Origin: Paenibacillus sp. FSL K6-1096
Lineage (GTDB): Bacteria; Bacillota; Bacilli; Paenibacillales; Paenibacillaceae
DNA length: 64,000 bases
Assembly: GCF_037977055.1 (NCBI RefSeq)
Contig: NZ_CP150274.1
Span: 4,092,001 to 4,156,000, forward strand
Reading direction: 5' to 3'
Notes under the pieces: generated by a model
The model's input: only the letters and a program-made list of their open reading frames with translations
What the model was told of the DNA's origin: nothing
Database searches by the model: none
Translations under genes and position numbers: made by a program
In this document: piece after piece, positions 16,064-23,966 of the stretch
Position numbering within the stretch: the first letter of the stretch is position 1
Layout of the letters: each line of letters begins with the position of its first letter

Positions 16064-18918
16064 ACTGGTGCTTGCACTTGAGTATTGAGCTTCAGGGCTT
16101 CCCTGACAATCCGCCGCTGCTCGAAGGTGTGAACCTCCGCATAGCCGCTGGCCGGGCTGGAGCGCTCCGGACGGCCGATATACTGGACGGACACGTTCTG
16201 CGGAGCGATGGCGCGGAGCCGGGAATCGGCATAGGTCCAGCCGCCCATGTTCTTCGGCTCCTCCTGTACCCATACGATCTCCTCCAGCGAGCGGAGTGTG
16301 CTGAGCTGGGCAGCAAGCTCCCGTTCCGGGAAGGGATAGAGCTGCTCCATACGGAGGATATGCAGCCAGGACCAGTCTGTATCGCGTCCGGCCTCCAGCT
16401 CCGTCTGCAGATCAATAGCGACCTTGCCGCTGCATACGACCAGACGCTTCACTGCTTCCGGCTTGCTGCCCAGCAGCGGCTCAGGAAGCACCGGCTGGAA
16501 GGTTCCGGAGGCGAGGTCCGCTCCCGGCGAGGTGCTGCGCTGGTTGCGGATCAGGCTCTTCGGCGCCATGATGACCAGCGGCCGGGCATCTGCCTGCCCG
16601 CCGAGTGATGCCTGGCGGCGGAGCAGGTGGAAGTACTGCGCGGCGGAGGTCAGGTTGGCCACCGTCCAGTTCTCCTCGGCGGAGAGCTGGAGGAAGCGTT
16701 CCAGCCGGCCGCTGGAGTGCTCCGGTCCCTGGCCTTCATAGCCATGGGGCAGCAGAATCGTCAGATTGCTGCGCTGCGTCCACTTGGCCCGGCCGGCGGA
16801 GATGAACTGGTCGATAATGACCTGGGCCGCATTGGCGAAGTCGCCGTACTGCGCTTCCCAGATGACGAAGGTCTCCGGCGCGAACACATTGTACCCGTAT
16901 TCGAACCCGAGCACCGAGGCTTCCGACAGCGGGCTGTTGTAGACACCGAAGGAGGCGCGGGCATCGCTGATCTGATGCAGCGGAGAATAGAGCTCGCCGT
17001 TCTCGCTGTCATGCAGCACCAGATGGCGGTGCGCGAAGGTGCCGCGCTGGGAATCCTGGCCGCTGAGGCGGATCGGAGTGCCGTCCTTCAGAATGGTAGC
17101 GAAGGCGAGGGTCTCCGCCAGCGCCCAGTCCACACGCTCCCCGTCATTCAGCGCATCCTTGCGGCGCTGCAGAATCCGTTCCAGCTTCGGATAGACCTTG
17201 AAGCCGGACGGCACACGCAGCAGCTCGCGGTTGATCTCCTGCAGGCCGGCGAGCGGGAAGGCGGTCGGGCGTTTGGCCGGAAGGTCGGCGTCCAGCGCTA
17301 CAGCGGTCTTGGACTCCGTACCCTTCTGCTTGCCCTCCTTCATCTGCTCGAACGCCTGCTGCAGCACACTTTCGGTCTCGGCAATCATGGCCTTGACGTC
17401 ATCCTCAGTCACTACCTTCTCACGCTGGAGACGCTCGGCGTACAGCCGGTAGACCGTAGGGTGGCTGCGTACCTTGCCGTAGACCAGCGGCTGGGTCGTA
17501 TCGGGATCATCCATCTCGTTATGCCCGTGGCGGCGGTAGCCGATCAGGTCAATCAGGAAGTCCTTCTTGAACATATGGCGGTAAGCGCTGGCCAGACGGA
17601 CAGCGGCAATGCAGGCCTCGGGATCATCGGCGTTGACATGCACAATCGGAATCTCGTAGCCCTTAGCCAGGTCACTGGCATAATGGGTGGAGCGGGAATC
17701 CTCGCTCTCCGTCGTGAAGCCGATCCGGTTATTGACGATAATATGCACGGTTCCGCCGTTCTGGTAACCCTGCAGCTTGCCGATATTCAGCGTCTCTGCC
17801 ACAATGCCTTCGCCAGGGAAGGCTGCATCGCCGTGCATCAGCACAGCCACCGCCTTGTTCGTGTCCAGCTTCGGCAGGCCCGGGGAGCGGCGCTCCTCCT
17901 GGGCAGCACGCGTGAAGCCTTCGACCACCGGGTTGACGAATTCAAGGTGGCTCGGGTTATTGGCCAGCGTGATCCGGGTGCGTACCGTTTCGCCCTGGCG
18001 GACGGCGCGGTCGGCGCCGAGATGGTATTTCACATCGCCGGTCCAGCCGTAGTTGATCCCCATCGAGCCTTCGGAAGGGAACAGCTCCTTGTTCGGCGAA
18101 TGATGGAACTCCGAGAAAATAATATCATAAGGCTTGCCCAGAATATGCGCCAGCACATTAAGCCGGCCGCGGTGGGCCATCCCCATCAGGATATGCTCTG
18201 CACCGTCATGGGCGGCAGCCCGCACAATCTCATCCAGCATAGGCACAAGGGCATCGTTGCCCTCCAGGCTGAACCGCTTCTGGCCGACAAACGTCTTGTG
18301 CAGGAAGGTCTCGAAATGCTCCACCTGAACCAGCCGCTTCAGCAGCTCCTTGCGCTCGGCGTTGTTCAGCGGGGCAGGGGAGGTCATCGACTCCGCCTGG
18401 CTGTTCAGCCAGCGCAGCTCGCGTTCATCGTGCACATGCCCGAATTCATAGGCGATGGTCTGCGTGTAGGCCTGGCGCATTCTGTGGACAGCGTCCATCG
18501 CAGTGCGTACATCCTCCGGGGCATTGTCCCAGATCAGGGAGGCGGGCATGGCATTGAGATCCTCACGGGTCAGCTCGTATGTCTCCAGCTCCAGCCATTT
18601 GGCCATCGGGTTGCTCTTGCGCTCCAGCGGGTCAATGTCGGCGGCCATATGGCCGTATATACGAATATTGGCGATCAGCTTCGAGGCCTTGACGGCCTTC
18701 TTCAGCCAGCTGGCATCGGCTGTAACCGCCGGAGCCGGAGTTCTCTCCGCATCCGGGGCCAGAGGGGGCGGGCCGGATACCGTGAACAGATCGCGGTAAT
18801 GTTGTTCGACAGATGAAGGGTCCTTGACAAACTGGTCATATCTTTCCTGGATGTAGCCCAGGTTGGGGCCGTAGTATTTACTCCAAACCGTGTCACTATA
18901 GGGCTCTTTGATTGCCAT
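16051..18918 (-). CDS. odhA: 2-oxoglutarate dehydrogenase E1 component
   Basis: 955 residues from ATG 18918 with AGGAGG 8 nt upstream. Typical E1o landmarks appear in order: the N-terminal GPNLGYIQERYDQF segment, GMAHRGRLNVLAHILGKP, the thiamine-diphosphate site GDAAFPGEGIVAETLN...NGGTVHIIVNNRIGFTT, HVNADDPEA, YRRHGHNEMDDP and, in the C-terminal transketolase part, EAQYGDFANAAQVIIDQFI. Length and order fit full-length Bacillus OdhA. It decarboxylates 2-oxoglutarate and passes the succinyl group to OdhB, encoded 58 bp downstream. Confidence 0.97.
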   Translation of the reverse strand: MAIKEPYSDTVWSKYYGPNLGYIQERYDQFVKDPSSVEQHYRDLFTVSGPPPLAPDAERTPAPAVTADASWLKKAVKASKLIANIRIYGHMAADIDPLERKSNPMAKWLELETYELTREDLNAMPASLIWDNAPEDVRTAMDAVHRMRQAYTQTIAYEFGHVHDERELRWLNSQAESMTSPAPLNNAERKELLKRLVQVEHFETFLHKTFVGQKRFSLEGNDALVPMLDEIVRAAAHDGAEHILMGMAHRGRLNVLAHILGKPYDIIFSEFHHSPNKELFPSEGSMGINYGWTGDVKYHLGADRAVRQGETVRTRITLANNPSHLEFVNPVVEGFTRAAQEERRSPGLPKLDTNKAVAVLMHGDAAFPGEGIVAETLNIGKLQGYQNGGTVHIIVNNRIGFTTESEDSRSTHYASDLAKGYEIPIVHVNADDPEACIAAVRLASAYRHMFKKDFLIDLIGYRRHGHNEMDDPDTTQPLVYGKVRSHPTVYRLYAERLQREKVVTEDDVKAMIAETESVLQQAFEQMKEGKQKGTESKTAVALDADLPAKRPTAFPLAGLQEINRELLRVPSGFKVYPKLERILQRRKDALNDGERVDWALAETLAFATILKDGTPIRLSGQDSQRGTFAHRHLVLHDSENGELYSPLHQISDARASFGVYNSPLSEASVLGFEYGYNVFAPETFVIWEAQYGDFANAAQVIIDQFISAGRAKWTQRSNLTILLPHGYEGQGPEHSSGRLERFLQLSAEENWTVANLTSAAQYFHLLRRQASLGGQADARPLVIMAPKSLIRNQRSTSPGADLASGTFQPVLPEPLLGSKPEAVKRLVVCSGKVAIDLQTELEAGRDTDWSWLHILRMEQLYPFPERELAAQLSTLRSLEEIVWVQEEPKNMGGWTYADSRLRAIAPQNVSVQYIGRPERSSPASGYAEVHTFEQRRIVREALKLNTQVQAPVPSS

Positions 18919-19405
18919 GAATAGGTCCTCCTAACAGGATAAACTCCACTTCGGGCAGACAAGAGTGCCGCTTGGCGGAGTTACAATGTTTGCGGTTTCA
19001 TTCTCACCTTATTGTGCTACTTTCCGGCAGGGTAATCAATTCATACTTTGTTCCAATCCGTTCGCAAAAAGGTATGATTTATCATAGAATTCATACGCAA
19101 CTATCATCAATGAATTGCGTATAGCTATCCCCTTGGAAAGGGGGGCCTCCCTATATGTTTAGACATATCGATAAAATATGAATAAATAAACTTTTAGATG
19201 TTTGATTTTTGGTGAAATGGGTAATTGTTTCTATATATTGTCCCAAAGCGGGAAAAGATTCTCTAAGTATTATGTACCCTGCTGCCGGACCTTTGAACGG
19301 GATTTGGAACTATTTATACAAGCCATTGGCATTTTTAGCTAAGGTTCTTCACAACTTCACATAAAAAAATTCCAGAAATCGACACACTATTCGCACATGA
19401 TCTTG
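18919..19405. other. Long regulatory gap between odhA and the sinI riboswitch
   Basis: No gene is visible in this 487-bp gap, which holds the divergent control regions of odhA (leftward) and sinI (rightward). An inverted repeat ATACGCAA (19093-19100) / TTGCGTAT (19115-19122) is a possible operator for odhA. ATCGACA at 19378-19384 is one mismatch from the Spo0A box TTCGACA and lies 21 bp before the -10 box of sinI. Confidence 0.4.
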
Positions 19406-19411
19406 TATAAT
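19406..19411 (+). promoter_or_regulatory. -10 box of the sinI promoter
   Basis: TATAAT preceded by TTG. No good -35 hexamer is seen at 16-18 bp, which suggests an activated promoter. The riboswitch begins about 45 nt downstream of the expected start. Confidence 0.5.
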
Positions 19412-19463
19412 GTAGTTGCGTAAGAGCGGTTTCATGTATTCATGCCAGATCCTTTCATGTAAA

Positions 19464-19555
19464 GGGTCCAGTTAAAGGTAAACCTGCCGAAAGGCAGGGG
19501 CACAAAGTCTCGGATCTAAAGTAGAAATACTATGATGGCCGGACTGCCTGGGGAC
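19464..19555 (+). promoter_or_regulatory. c-di-GMP-I (GEMM-I) riboswitch
   Basis: The sequence matches the Vc2-type aptamer part by part. GGTAAACC is followed by a perfect P2 hairpin TGCC-GAAA-GGCA carrying the docking GAAA tetraloop. Then comes GGGGCACAAAGTC, containing the ligand-stacking A of GCAAAG. A tetraloop-receptor-like pair TCTAA / TATGAT flanks a short P3 hairpin (AGTA-GAAA-TACT), then GGCCGGACTGCC closes the fold. GTCCAG and the terminal CTGG/GAC form P1. It ends 12 nt before the SD of sinI. Confidence 0.9.
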
Positions 19556-19579
19556 GCGCAAATTCTAGGAGGAGATTTC

Positions 19580-19729
19580 TTGGATAAGTCCAACCAGGGG
19601 AATGACGAGCTGCGGGCAGTTGAATTGGATTTAGAATGGGTGTACTTGCTGATGGCTGCCCGGGAGGCAGGCATTCAGGCGGAGGAGATCCGCCGTTTCT
19701 TAAGCGAGAAGGCACTCCAGGCGATGTAG
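19580..19729 (+). CDS. sinI: SinI-family antirepressor
   Basis: 49 residues from TTG 19580, with a strong SD (AGGAGGAG, 19567-19574) 5-6 nt upstream. The core LDLEWVYLLMAAREAGIQAEEIRRFL matches the SinI dimerisation helices (Trp, MxxAxEAGI, EEIRxFL). SinI binds SinR by exchanging this helical hairpin and so frees SinR-repressed matrix genes. It is the only gene behind the c-di-GMP-I riboswitch. It converges on sinR across a shared palindromic terminator. Confidence 0.88.
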   Translation: MDKSNQGNDELRAVELDLEWVYLLMAAREAGIQAEEIRRFLSEKALQAM

Positions 19730-19752
19730 GACGGTCATCATTGCTTCGGATA

Positions 19753-19800
19753 CATACAGAAAAGGCACAGCGTACCGGTACGCTGTGCCTTTTCTGTATG
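19753..19800. terminator. Bidirectional palindromic terminator between sinI and sinR
   Basis: A 48-bp perfect palindrome: 24-bp arms without a loop, centred on ACCGGT, with AAAA/TTTT inside the arms. It ends both convergent transcripts. Confidence 0.9.
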
Positions 19801-19821
19801 CCCTGCGGCATACAACCGCGG

Positions 19822-20166
19822 TTAGTGATCCTTGTGCTCCATGCGCCATTTCTGGTAATCGAGGAATTCCTTGAATTCGCGTTTGCTGATTCCGGAAGCC
19901 ATCGCTTCCTGAACGAGCCGGAACCATTCCCCGTCCAGCGCCGGCTCCTCAGCCTCCGGGGGCGCTCCATACAGTACGGTGTGAATGGATACCTGAAGCG
20001 CATCGGCAATCTTCTCAATGAATTGAATAGACGGGTTCGATTGGATGTTCCGTTCCACATTACTGAGGTATGATTTCGCTACATCCGCCTTATCCGCAAG
20101 CTCGGATAGAGAGTACCCCTTCTCCTGACGGAGTTTGTGGATGCGGCTTCCCAACGTATCTGACAC
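19822..20166 (-). CDS. sinR: SinR-like repressor
   Basis: 114 residues from GTG 20166, with GGAGG 10 nt upstream. An HTH of the XRE/Cro type (residues 5-62: RIHKLRQEKGYSLSELADKADVAKSYLSNVER) is followed by a linker and a C-terminal SinI-like hairpin (LDGEWFRLVQEAMASGISKREFKEFLDYQKW). This two-domain layout is diagnostic of SinR. It should repress the tapA-sipW-tasA operon just downstream on the same strand, whose control region carries three GTTCT-N6-AGAAC dyads. It has its own promoter (20197-20225). Confidence 0.93.
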   Translation of the reverse strand: MSDTLGSRIHKLRQEKGYSLSELADKADVAKSYLSNVERNIQSNPSIQFIEKIADALQVSIHTVLYGAPPEAEEPALDGEWFRLVQEAMASGISKREFKEFLDYQKWRMEHKDH

Positions 20167-20196
20167 GATTACACGCCCTCCGTATTTTTTGCTAAC

Positions 20197-20225
20197 AGTA
20201 TAACAAAAATCCGCATCACCGACAA
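20197..20225 (-). promoter_or_regulatory. SigA promoter of sinR
   Basis: On the minus strand TTGTCG and TATACT are separated by 17 bp. It lies between the tasA terminator and the sinR SD, so sinR is transcribed apart from the matrix operon. Confidence 0.75.
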
Positions 20226-20242
20226 AAACGGAGCCGGAAGGC

Positions 20243-20279
20243 AAAACGGCACATCCCGCCAGAGGTCCGGGACGTGCCG
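20243..20279 (-). terminator. Terminator of the tapA-sipW-tasA operon
   Basis: On the minus strand CGGCACGTCCCG and CGGGATGTGCCG pair with one mismatch around a 9-nt loop, followed by TTTTG. Confidence 0.75.
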
Positions 20280-20302
20280 CATTCATTGTGTGCCAGTTTC
20301 TG

Positions 20303-20893
20303 CTATTTAGCTTCCCCGATGCCCTGCAGGGCATCGAAGGTCCAGTTCAGCGCCAGGCTGTCTCCCTGAAAGGCGTTCTGGTCCTGGCCGTTGTCCACGA
20401 ATTCGAAGGCGACCTTGAAGGTTTTGGACTGTGCGGCGCTGATTCCGCCCGGCAAGGCCCCAAGAGTCACAAGATCGTAGCTCGGGATATTCTTCAGATC
20501 CTTCAGCGTGACCTCGGAGAGCACATATCCGTCCGTGGAGCCGCTGGTATACGAATCCTTGAGCAGCTTGACCTTGAAGTGGGCTCCGAGATCCTGGCCC
20601 GCGTTATCCCCCTTGGCATCGGTTACGGTATAGCTGGTGGCCAGCTTGAGGAATTTGATATCCAGCGTGCCTTCATTGGACAGGGTGAAGGTGCGGACCG
20701 TATAATCGCCCGGCTTCAGGTTGCTTAAGGCTACGGGAGTATTGAAGGAAGAGCCGAGCTTCAGTGTGCCTGCCGCGAAGGTGGCCGTGCTGGTAGCGGT
20801 CGAGCTGAAGTATGCGAAGGTGCCTCCCCCGATCAGAGATAATCCCAGTGCTGCCGATGCTGCGCCAAGACCCAGTGTTTTTTTGATACCCAT
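20303..20893 (-). CDS. tasA: TasA/CalY-family matrix fibre protein (copy 1)
   Basis: 196 residues from ATG 20893, SD GGAGG 9 nt upstream. It has a SipW-dependent signal peptide: hydrophobic stretch then GGGTFAYFSST, the GTxAYF motif at the cleavage region shared by TasA and camelysin. The mature part is a beta-rich jellyroll-like domain with VALSNLKPGDYTVRTFTLSNEGTLDIKFLKL. It is secreted and builds amyloid-like fibres of the biofilm. It is last in the tapA-sipW-tasA-tasA operon. It is about 40-45% identical by eye to the copy just upstream. Confidence 0.9.
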   Translation of the reverse strand: MGIKKTLGLGAASAALGLSLIGGGTFAYFSSTATSTATFAAGTLKLGSSFNTPVALSNLKPGDYTVRTFTLSNEGTLDIKFLKLATSYTVTDAKGDNAGQDLGAHFKVKLLKDSYTSGSTDGYVLSEVTLKDLKNIPSYDLVTLGALPGGISAAQSKTFKVAFEFVDNGQDQNAFQGDSLALNWTFDALQGIGEAK

Positions 20894-20929
20894 GATTGAA
20901 TTCCTCCTTAGATTATGTTAGTTAGGGAT

Positions 20930-21526
20930 TTACTTCTGCGTGCCTGCCTCCTGGCTGGCTTCAAAGTTCAAGGTCAGCGCCAGCGAATCGCCCTGGTAAT
21001 AATTCTGCGGCTGGAGAGTCTCCTTGAAGGCGAACTGGATGGTCAGATTGTCGGAGGTGCCTGCCTTAATGCCGGACTTCTCACCGCCGAGGATGGCTCC
21101 GAGAATTCCCCGTGCGACCAGATCAGGACTCTGGCTCTCCAGATCAGCAAGGGAGATGACCAGCAGTGGTGTGGTCAATTTATCCTTGTTGACGAGGAAG
21201 GTCACAATAATATCGTCCTTGAAATTATGTGCGCCGTTGTCGCCCAGGGCATCTGTAATGGTGGATGAGGTGTGCAGCACGACTTTGGGAATGTTCAGCG
21301 ACCCGTCATTTTTCAGTTTGAAGTCTCTTAGAACGGTATCTCCCGGCTTGAGGTTGCTGAGATTGACGATGACGGAAGGGTCCGATTGTAGTGATAAAGT
21401 GCCATTGTTAAAAGAAGCCGAACTGGTTGAGGTGCTGCTGAAGTAAGCGAAGGTGCCTCCGCCGACCAGTGTTAAGCCTAAAGCTGCCGATACAACGCCG
21501 AGACCTAGTGTTTTTTTGACATTCAT
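20930..21526 (-). CDS. TasA/CalY-family matrix fibre protein (copy 2)
   Basis: 198 residues from ATG 21526 (AGAGAGGG upstream). It has the same layout as its neighbour: nearly identical signal peptide (KKTLGLGVVSAALGLTLVGGGTFAYFSST split across the cleavage region), VNLSNLKPGDTVLRDFKLKNDGSLNI and a terminal YYQGDSLALTLNFEA. The two genes are 36 bp apart and clearly a tandem duplication that has diverged most in the middle. The products may form mixed fibres, or one may be the major and the other the minor subunit. Confidence 0.9.
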   Translation of the reverse strand: MNVKKTLGLGVVSAALGLTLVGGGTFAYFSSTSTSSASFNNGTLSLQSDPSVIVNLSNLKPGDTVLRDFKLKNDGSLNIPKVVLHTSSTITDALGDNGAHNFKDDIIVTFLVNKDKLTTPLLVISLADLESQSPDLVARGILGAILGGEKSGIKAGTSDNLTIQFAFKETLQPQNYYQGDSLALTLNFEASQEAGTQK

Positions 21527-21601
21527 GTGTTCATCCCTCTCTCATAGTTCTTGAAAAGTTATTGTGGCTCCGCGTTACGTAAACGGGAGAGTACAATCAT
21601 C

Positions 21602-22198
21602 TTATGGCATCAGCTCCGGCAGCTCATCCGGCCCGCCTGCTGCGGGTGGAGTCTTGGGCTTGGCTTCAATGGCAGCAACGGCCTTCCAGGAGGTGTACAG
21701 CGCATAGATCAGCAGCAGCAGTCCCGGAACAATCATCAGCACCACGCTTCCGGCTCTGGACACCGCGAAATTCATGGCATACCCCACATAGGGGACGGTC
21801 ACGCCGGTATATTGGCCTACCACATTCTTCGAGCTGACTGCTGCGGTATCGGCGGCATCGTTATTGTCGCCCTTGGTGGTATAGCTGGCTTCCCCCAGCG
21901 CGCTGTTAAGCTCGGCAGCGACGATGCGGTGGGTAATCAGGAGATTGTCGGGGTTCAGAAAAGTGATGACATCGCCCTTCTGGAAGCGGGTCATGTCCCC
22001 TCCCGGCTTGATCGCTACAATGGAACCGGTCTTGATGCCAGGCTCCATGGAGCCGGATAAGACGGTTTTGATCTGGTAGCCGAAGAAGGAGGGCTCGCCG
22101 CCCGAGGCTTTGGAGATGATTACTGCGGTGATAAGCACCAGGAAAATCAATAGGATCAGTGCAGAAACCGCCGTGCTGGCTATCTTGCGGATACGCAT
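21602..22198 (-). CDS. sipW: SipW-type signal peptidase I
   Basis: 198 residues. One N-terminal membrane helix is followed by the catalytic Ser motif SGSMEPGIKTGSIVAIKP, then the GDVITF and LITHRIV boxes and a second C-terminal membrane helix. The His of THRIV in place of the usual catalytic Lys marks the ER-type (SipW) class. It processes the TasA-type and TapA-type precursors encoded on either side. It starts 3 nt after the TapA-like gene ends. Confidence 0.93.
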   Translation of the reverse strand: MRIRKIASTAVSALILLIFLVLITAVIISKASGGEPSFFGYQIKTVLSGSMEPGIKTGSIVAIKPGGDMTRFQKGDVITFLNPDNLLITHRIVAAELNSALGEASYTTKGDNNDAADTAAVSSKNVVGQYTGVTVPYVGYAMNFAVSRAGSVVLMIVPGLLLLIYALYTSWKAVAAIEAKPKTPPAAGGPDELPELMP

Positions 22199-22200
22199 TG

Positions 22201-23508
22201 TTAATCGCCGCCTTTGCTGATATCGGATGATGGTGCAGGTGAAGGTGAGTCTACAGGTGCCGGTGTTGCAGCGGACTGCCCGCCCTCTGGTTCATTGACG
22301 GGTGTTGTTCCATCGGTGACCTCCGGGAGCGGTAGCCCCGGGCCGGCTGTAACGTCCGGTGTAGCGGATGGGACCGGTGCGGCCGCCTCTGGCTGGGGAG
22401 CCTTCGTCTGCGCCGGGTCAGGCTGTCCGCCTGCCTGCGGATCTGGACCTGGCTGTGCTGCGGGCGCTTCCTCCCCGGGCGGTCCGGCTGGGGGAGGCGT
22501 GCCGGAAGGTGCGGGCGAGGGAGCGGCGCCTCCGGCTTGCGCTTGTTCTTCAGCCTGCTGTTGCTTCGCCTGCTCCGCTGCGGCTTCTTCTTTGGCCTGC
22601 TCAAGCGCCTTGGCCTTATCCTGCAGGGCCGCCTGGGCTTCGGCAATCTCTATCTGCTTCTGCTGCAGGCTGCTGATCGTGGAGGCCAGGTCCTCCTTGG
22701 CGGCGGTCATCTCTGTATTGAGACCGCTGTAGAAGGCCTGAAGCTCAGGCGCTACTCCCGAATCATCGCTGTAGACAGCTGCCGTGACATTCGGGACAGG
22801 CTCTCTTTTGCCGAAGCCGGGGTCCTTCTGCAGCAGCACGCGGTCAGGATTGCTGGTCGGCAATGATCCGCCGAGGTCATGAATCGAATTCAGATAATGC
22901 ATAATTCCGCTTAACGTCTCGTTCAAGGATTCCGACAGAATGCCGCTGGATTGCAGACTCTCCTCGATCTGCCCGAAGAACCGGACATCACGGATTTCCA
23001 GGCAGCCCGGGTCGAGATTCTCCATATACCCTCCGAGTTGTTGCAGGATGGCCGCGGCCTGCCGGGTCTCCTGCAGAATCTGCTGCCATACCCCGGCGTT
23101 GAGGCTCAGCTGCATATCCAGTGCGTTGAGTTCACTACCGGCCTGAAGCAGCTGGGCTGAGACATCCTCTGCGGCCTGGGATAAGCCTTCTTGTGACATT
23201 TCTCCATTGTTAAAAGAATAATTGTATGCTCCGCTAACACTATAGCCGTGAAGGGAAGCCTTTAGCTCCCTGAGGGTACGCAGATGTCCGCTGAATTCGG
23301 TCAGCAGCCGTTCAATCTCCCCGGGGAACACGGAGCAGAGTCCGATCGAGCTATTCTGTTCCTGGGAGGTGTTGAATCCTCCGTACGTACTGCCAATCTG
23401 GCCTGATGTGTACAGAAGCAGTACAGATACGGCCACTCCTGACTGCAGCATCCGCAGGCCAAGCTTCCGGTGCTTCCGTTTGCGCCTTTTGGCGGATCTG
23501 GGGTACAT
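22201..23508 (-). CDS. TapA-like fibre anchoring/assembly protein
   Basis: 435 residues. A Lys/Arg-rich start (RRKRKHRK) is followed by a hydrophobic segment and then GSTYGGFNTS, the position and pattern of a SipW-dependent cleavage signal. The middle part (about 60-280) is helical. A coiled coil (about 270-310, AQAALQDKAKALEQAKEEAA) leads into a C-terminal Pro/Ala/Gly/Gln-rich tail of about 120 residues. It is first in an operon with sipW and two tasA genes, the place of tapA in Bacillus, but it is longer than B. subtilis TapA and the tail has no counterpart there. The assignment rests on position, signal motif and the SinR-type operators. Confidence 0.75.
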   Translation of the reverse strand: MYPRSAKRRKRKHRKLGLRMLQSGVAVSVLLLYTSGQIGSTYGGFNTSQEQNSSIGLCSVFPGEIERLLTEFSGHLRTLRELKASLHGYSVSGAYNYSFNNGEMSQEGLSQAAEDVSAQLLQAGSELNALDMQLSLNAGVWQQILQETRQAAAILQQLGGYMENLDPGCLEIRDVRFFGQIEESLQSSGILSESLNETLSGIMHYLNSIHDLGGSLPTSNPDRVLLQKDPGFGKREPVPNVTAAVYSDDSGVAPELQAFYSGLNTEMTAAKEDLASTISSLQQKQIEIAEAQAALQDKAKALEQAKEEAAAEQAKQQQAEEQAQAGGAAPSPAPSGTPPPAGPPGEEAPAAQPGPDPQAGGQPDPAQTKAPQPEAAAPVPSATPDVTAGPGLPLPEVTDGTTPVNEPEGGQSAATPAPVDSPSPAPSSDISKGGD

Positions 23509-23544
23509 CCTCGTCAGCCCCCTTCCCTTGCATATTGACAGATG

Positions 23545-23573
23545 GTTCTTTATATTCGTTCTTAATTAAGAAC
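23545..23573 (-). promoter_or_regulatory. SinR-type sites near the tapA start
   Basis: A half-site GTTCTTT (23545-23551) is followed by a 16-bp dyad GTTCT-TAATTA-AGAAC (23558-23573). Both match the SinR consensus half-site GTTCTYT or its core. They lie 37-65 bp upstream of the tapA start codon, downstream of a possible -10 box (TATGAT near 23592). Confidence 0.8.
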
Positions 23574-23673
23574 GATATCGTAAAGAAATCATACACTGCG
23601 CGCCCTGCAAAAGAAAAATGTTAATTTCCGCGAAATATTCCCGATAAAGCAGGAAAAATTTGAATTATCGTTC

Positions 23674-23689
23674 GTTCTCTCCATAGAAC
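23674..23689 (-). promoter_or_regulatory. SinR-type dyad 2
   Basis: GTTCT-CTCCAT-AGAAC. The left half is the exact SinR consensus GTTCTCT. It lies upstream of the presumed tapA promoter. Confidence 0.8.
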
Positions 23690-23705
23690 GCTGTTTTTCA
23701 CAAAT

Positions 23706-23721
23706 GTTCTTTATAGAGAAC
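23706..23721 (-). promoter_or_regulatory. SinR-type dyad 3
   Basis: GTTCT-TTATAG-AGAAC. Both halves fit the SinR consensus exactly (GTTCTTT and, on the other strand, GTTCTCT). It lies 32 bp from dyad 2, i.e. about three helical turns, on the same DNA face. Confidence 0.85.
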
Positions 23722-23966
23722 AAAAGGAGGCGCGGATAGGTGTGGGAGAGTGGGGGAGGGGCTGTGGAGCGGGTGTGAGGAGCATAAGTGCACTTGAATT
23801 AGGGAAGTCGGCTGGCGATGCGAATGAGGGCATCCGGCCAGGCAGCGCGAAGAATCAGAGGGATAATCCCTCTGATTCCGTGAAAGCAGGTGTCCCGGGC
23901 CTGCGGGTGCGACTGCCTATGGCTCCTCAACGACCGCTTGCGGCTCTTACCGGGTGCAACTGAGCC
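23722..23966. other. Gap without a recognisable gene
   Basis: GC-rich gap between the matrix operon control region and the 70-codon gene. A perfect 12-bp hairpin (AATCAGAGGGAT / ATCCCTCTGATT, 23854-23878) without a T run is the only structure seen. Short open frames here lack coding character. Confidence 0.5.

Noticed and set aside
16627..18816. 729-codon open frame on the plus strand
   Set aside because: Antisense to the well-supported odhA gene; it is a shadow of GC-rich codon bias.
23854..23878. Perfect 12-bp hairpin as a terminator
   Set aside because: No T run on either side and no gene ending next to it.
23742..23963. 73-codon frame after the SinR sites
   Set aside because: No suitable SD, no coding-like composition; it overlaps a hairpin and ends in the next gene region.
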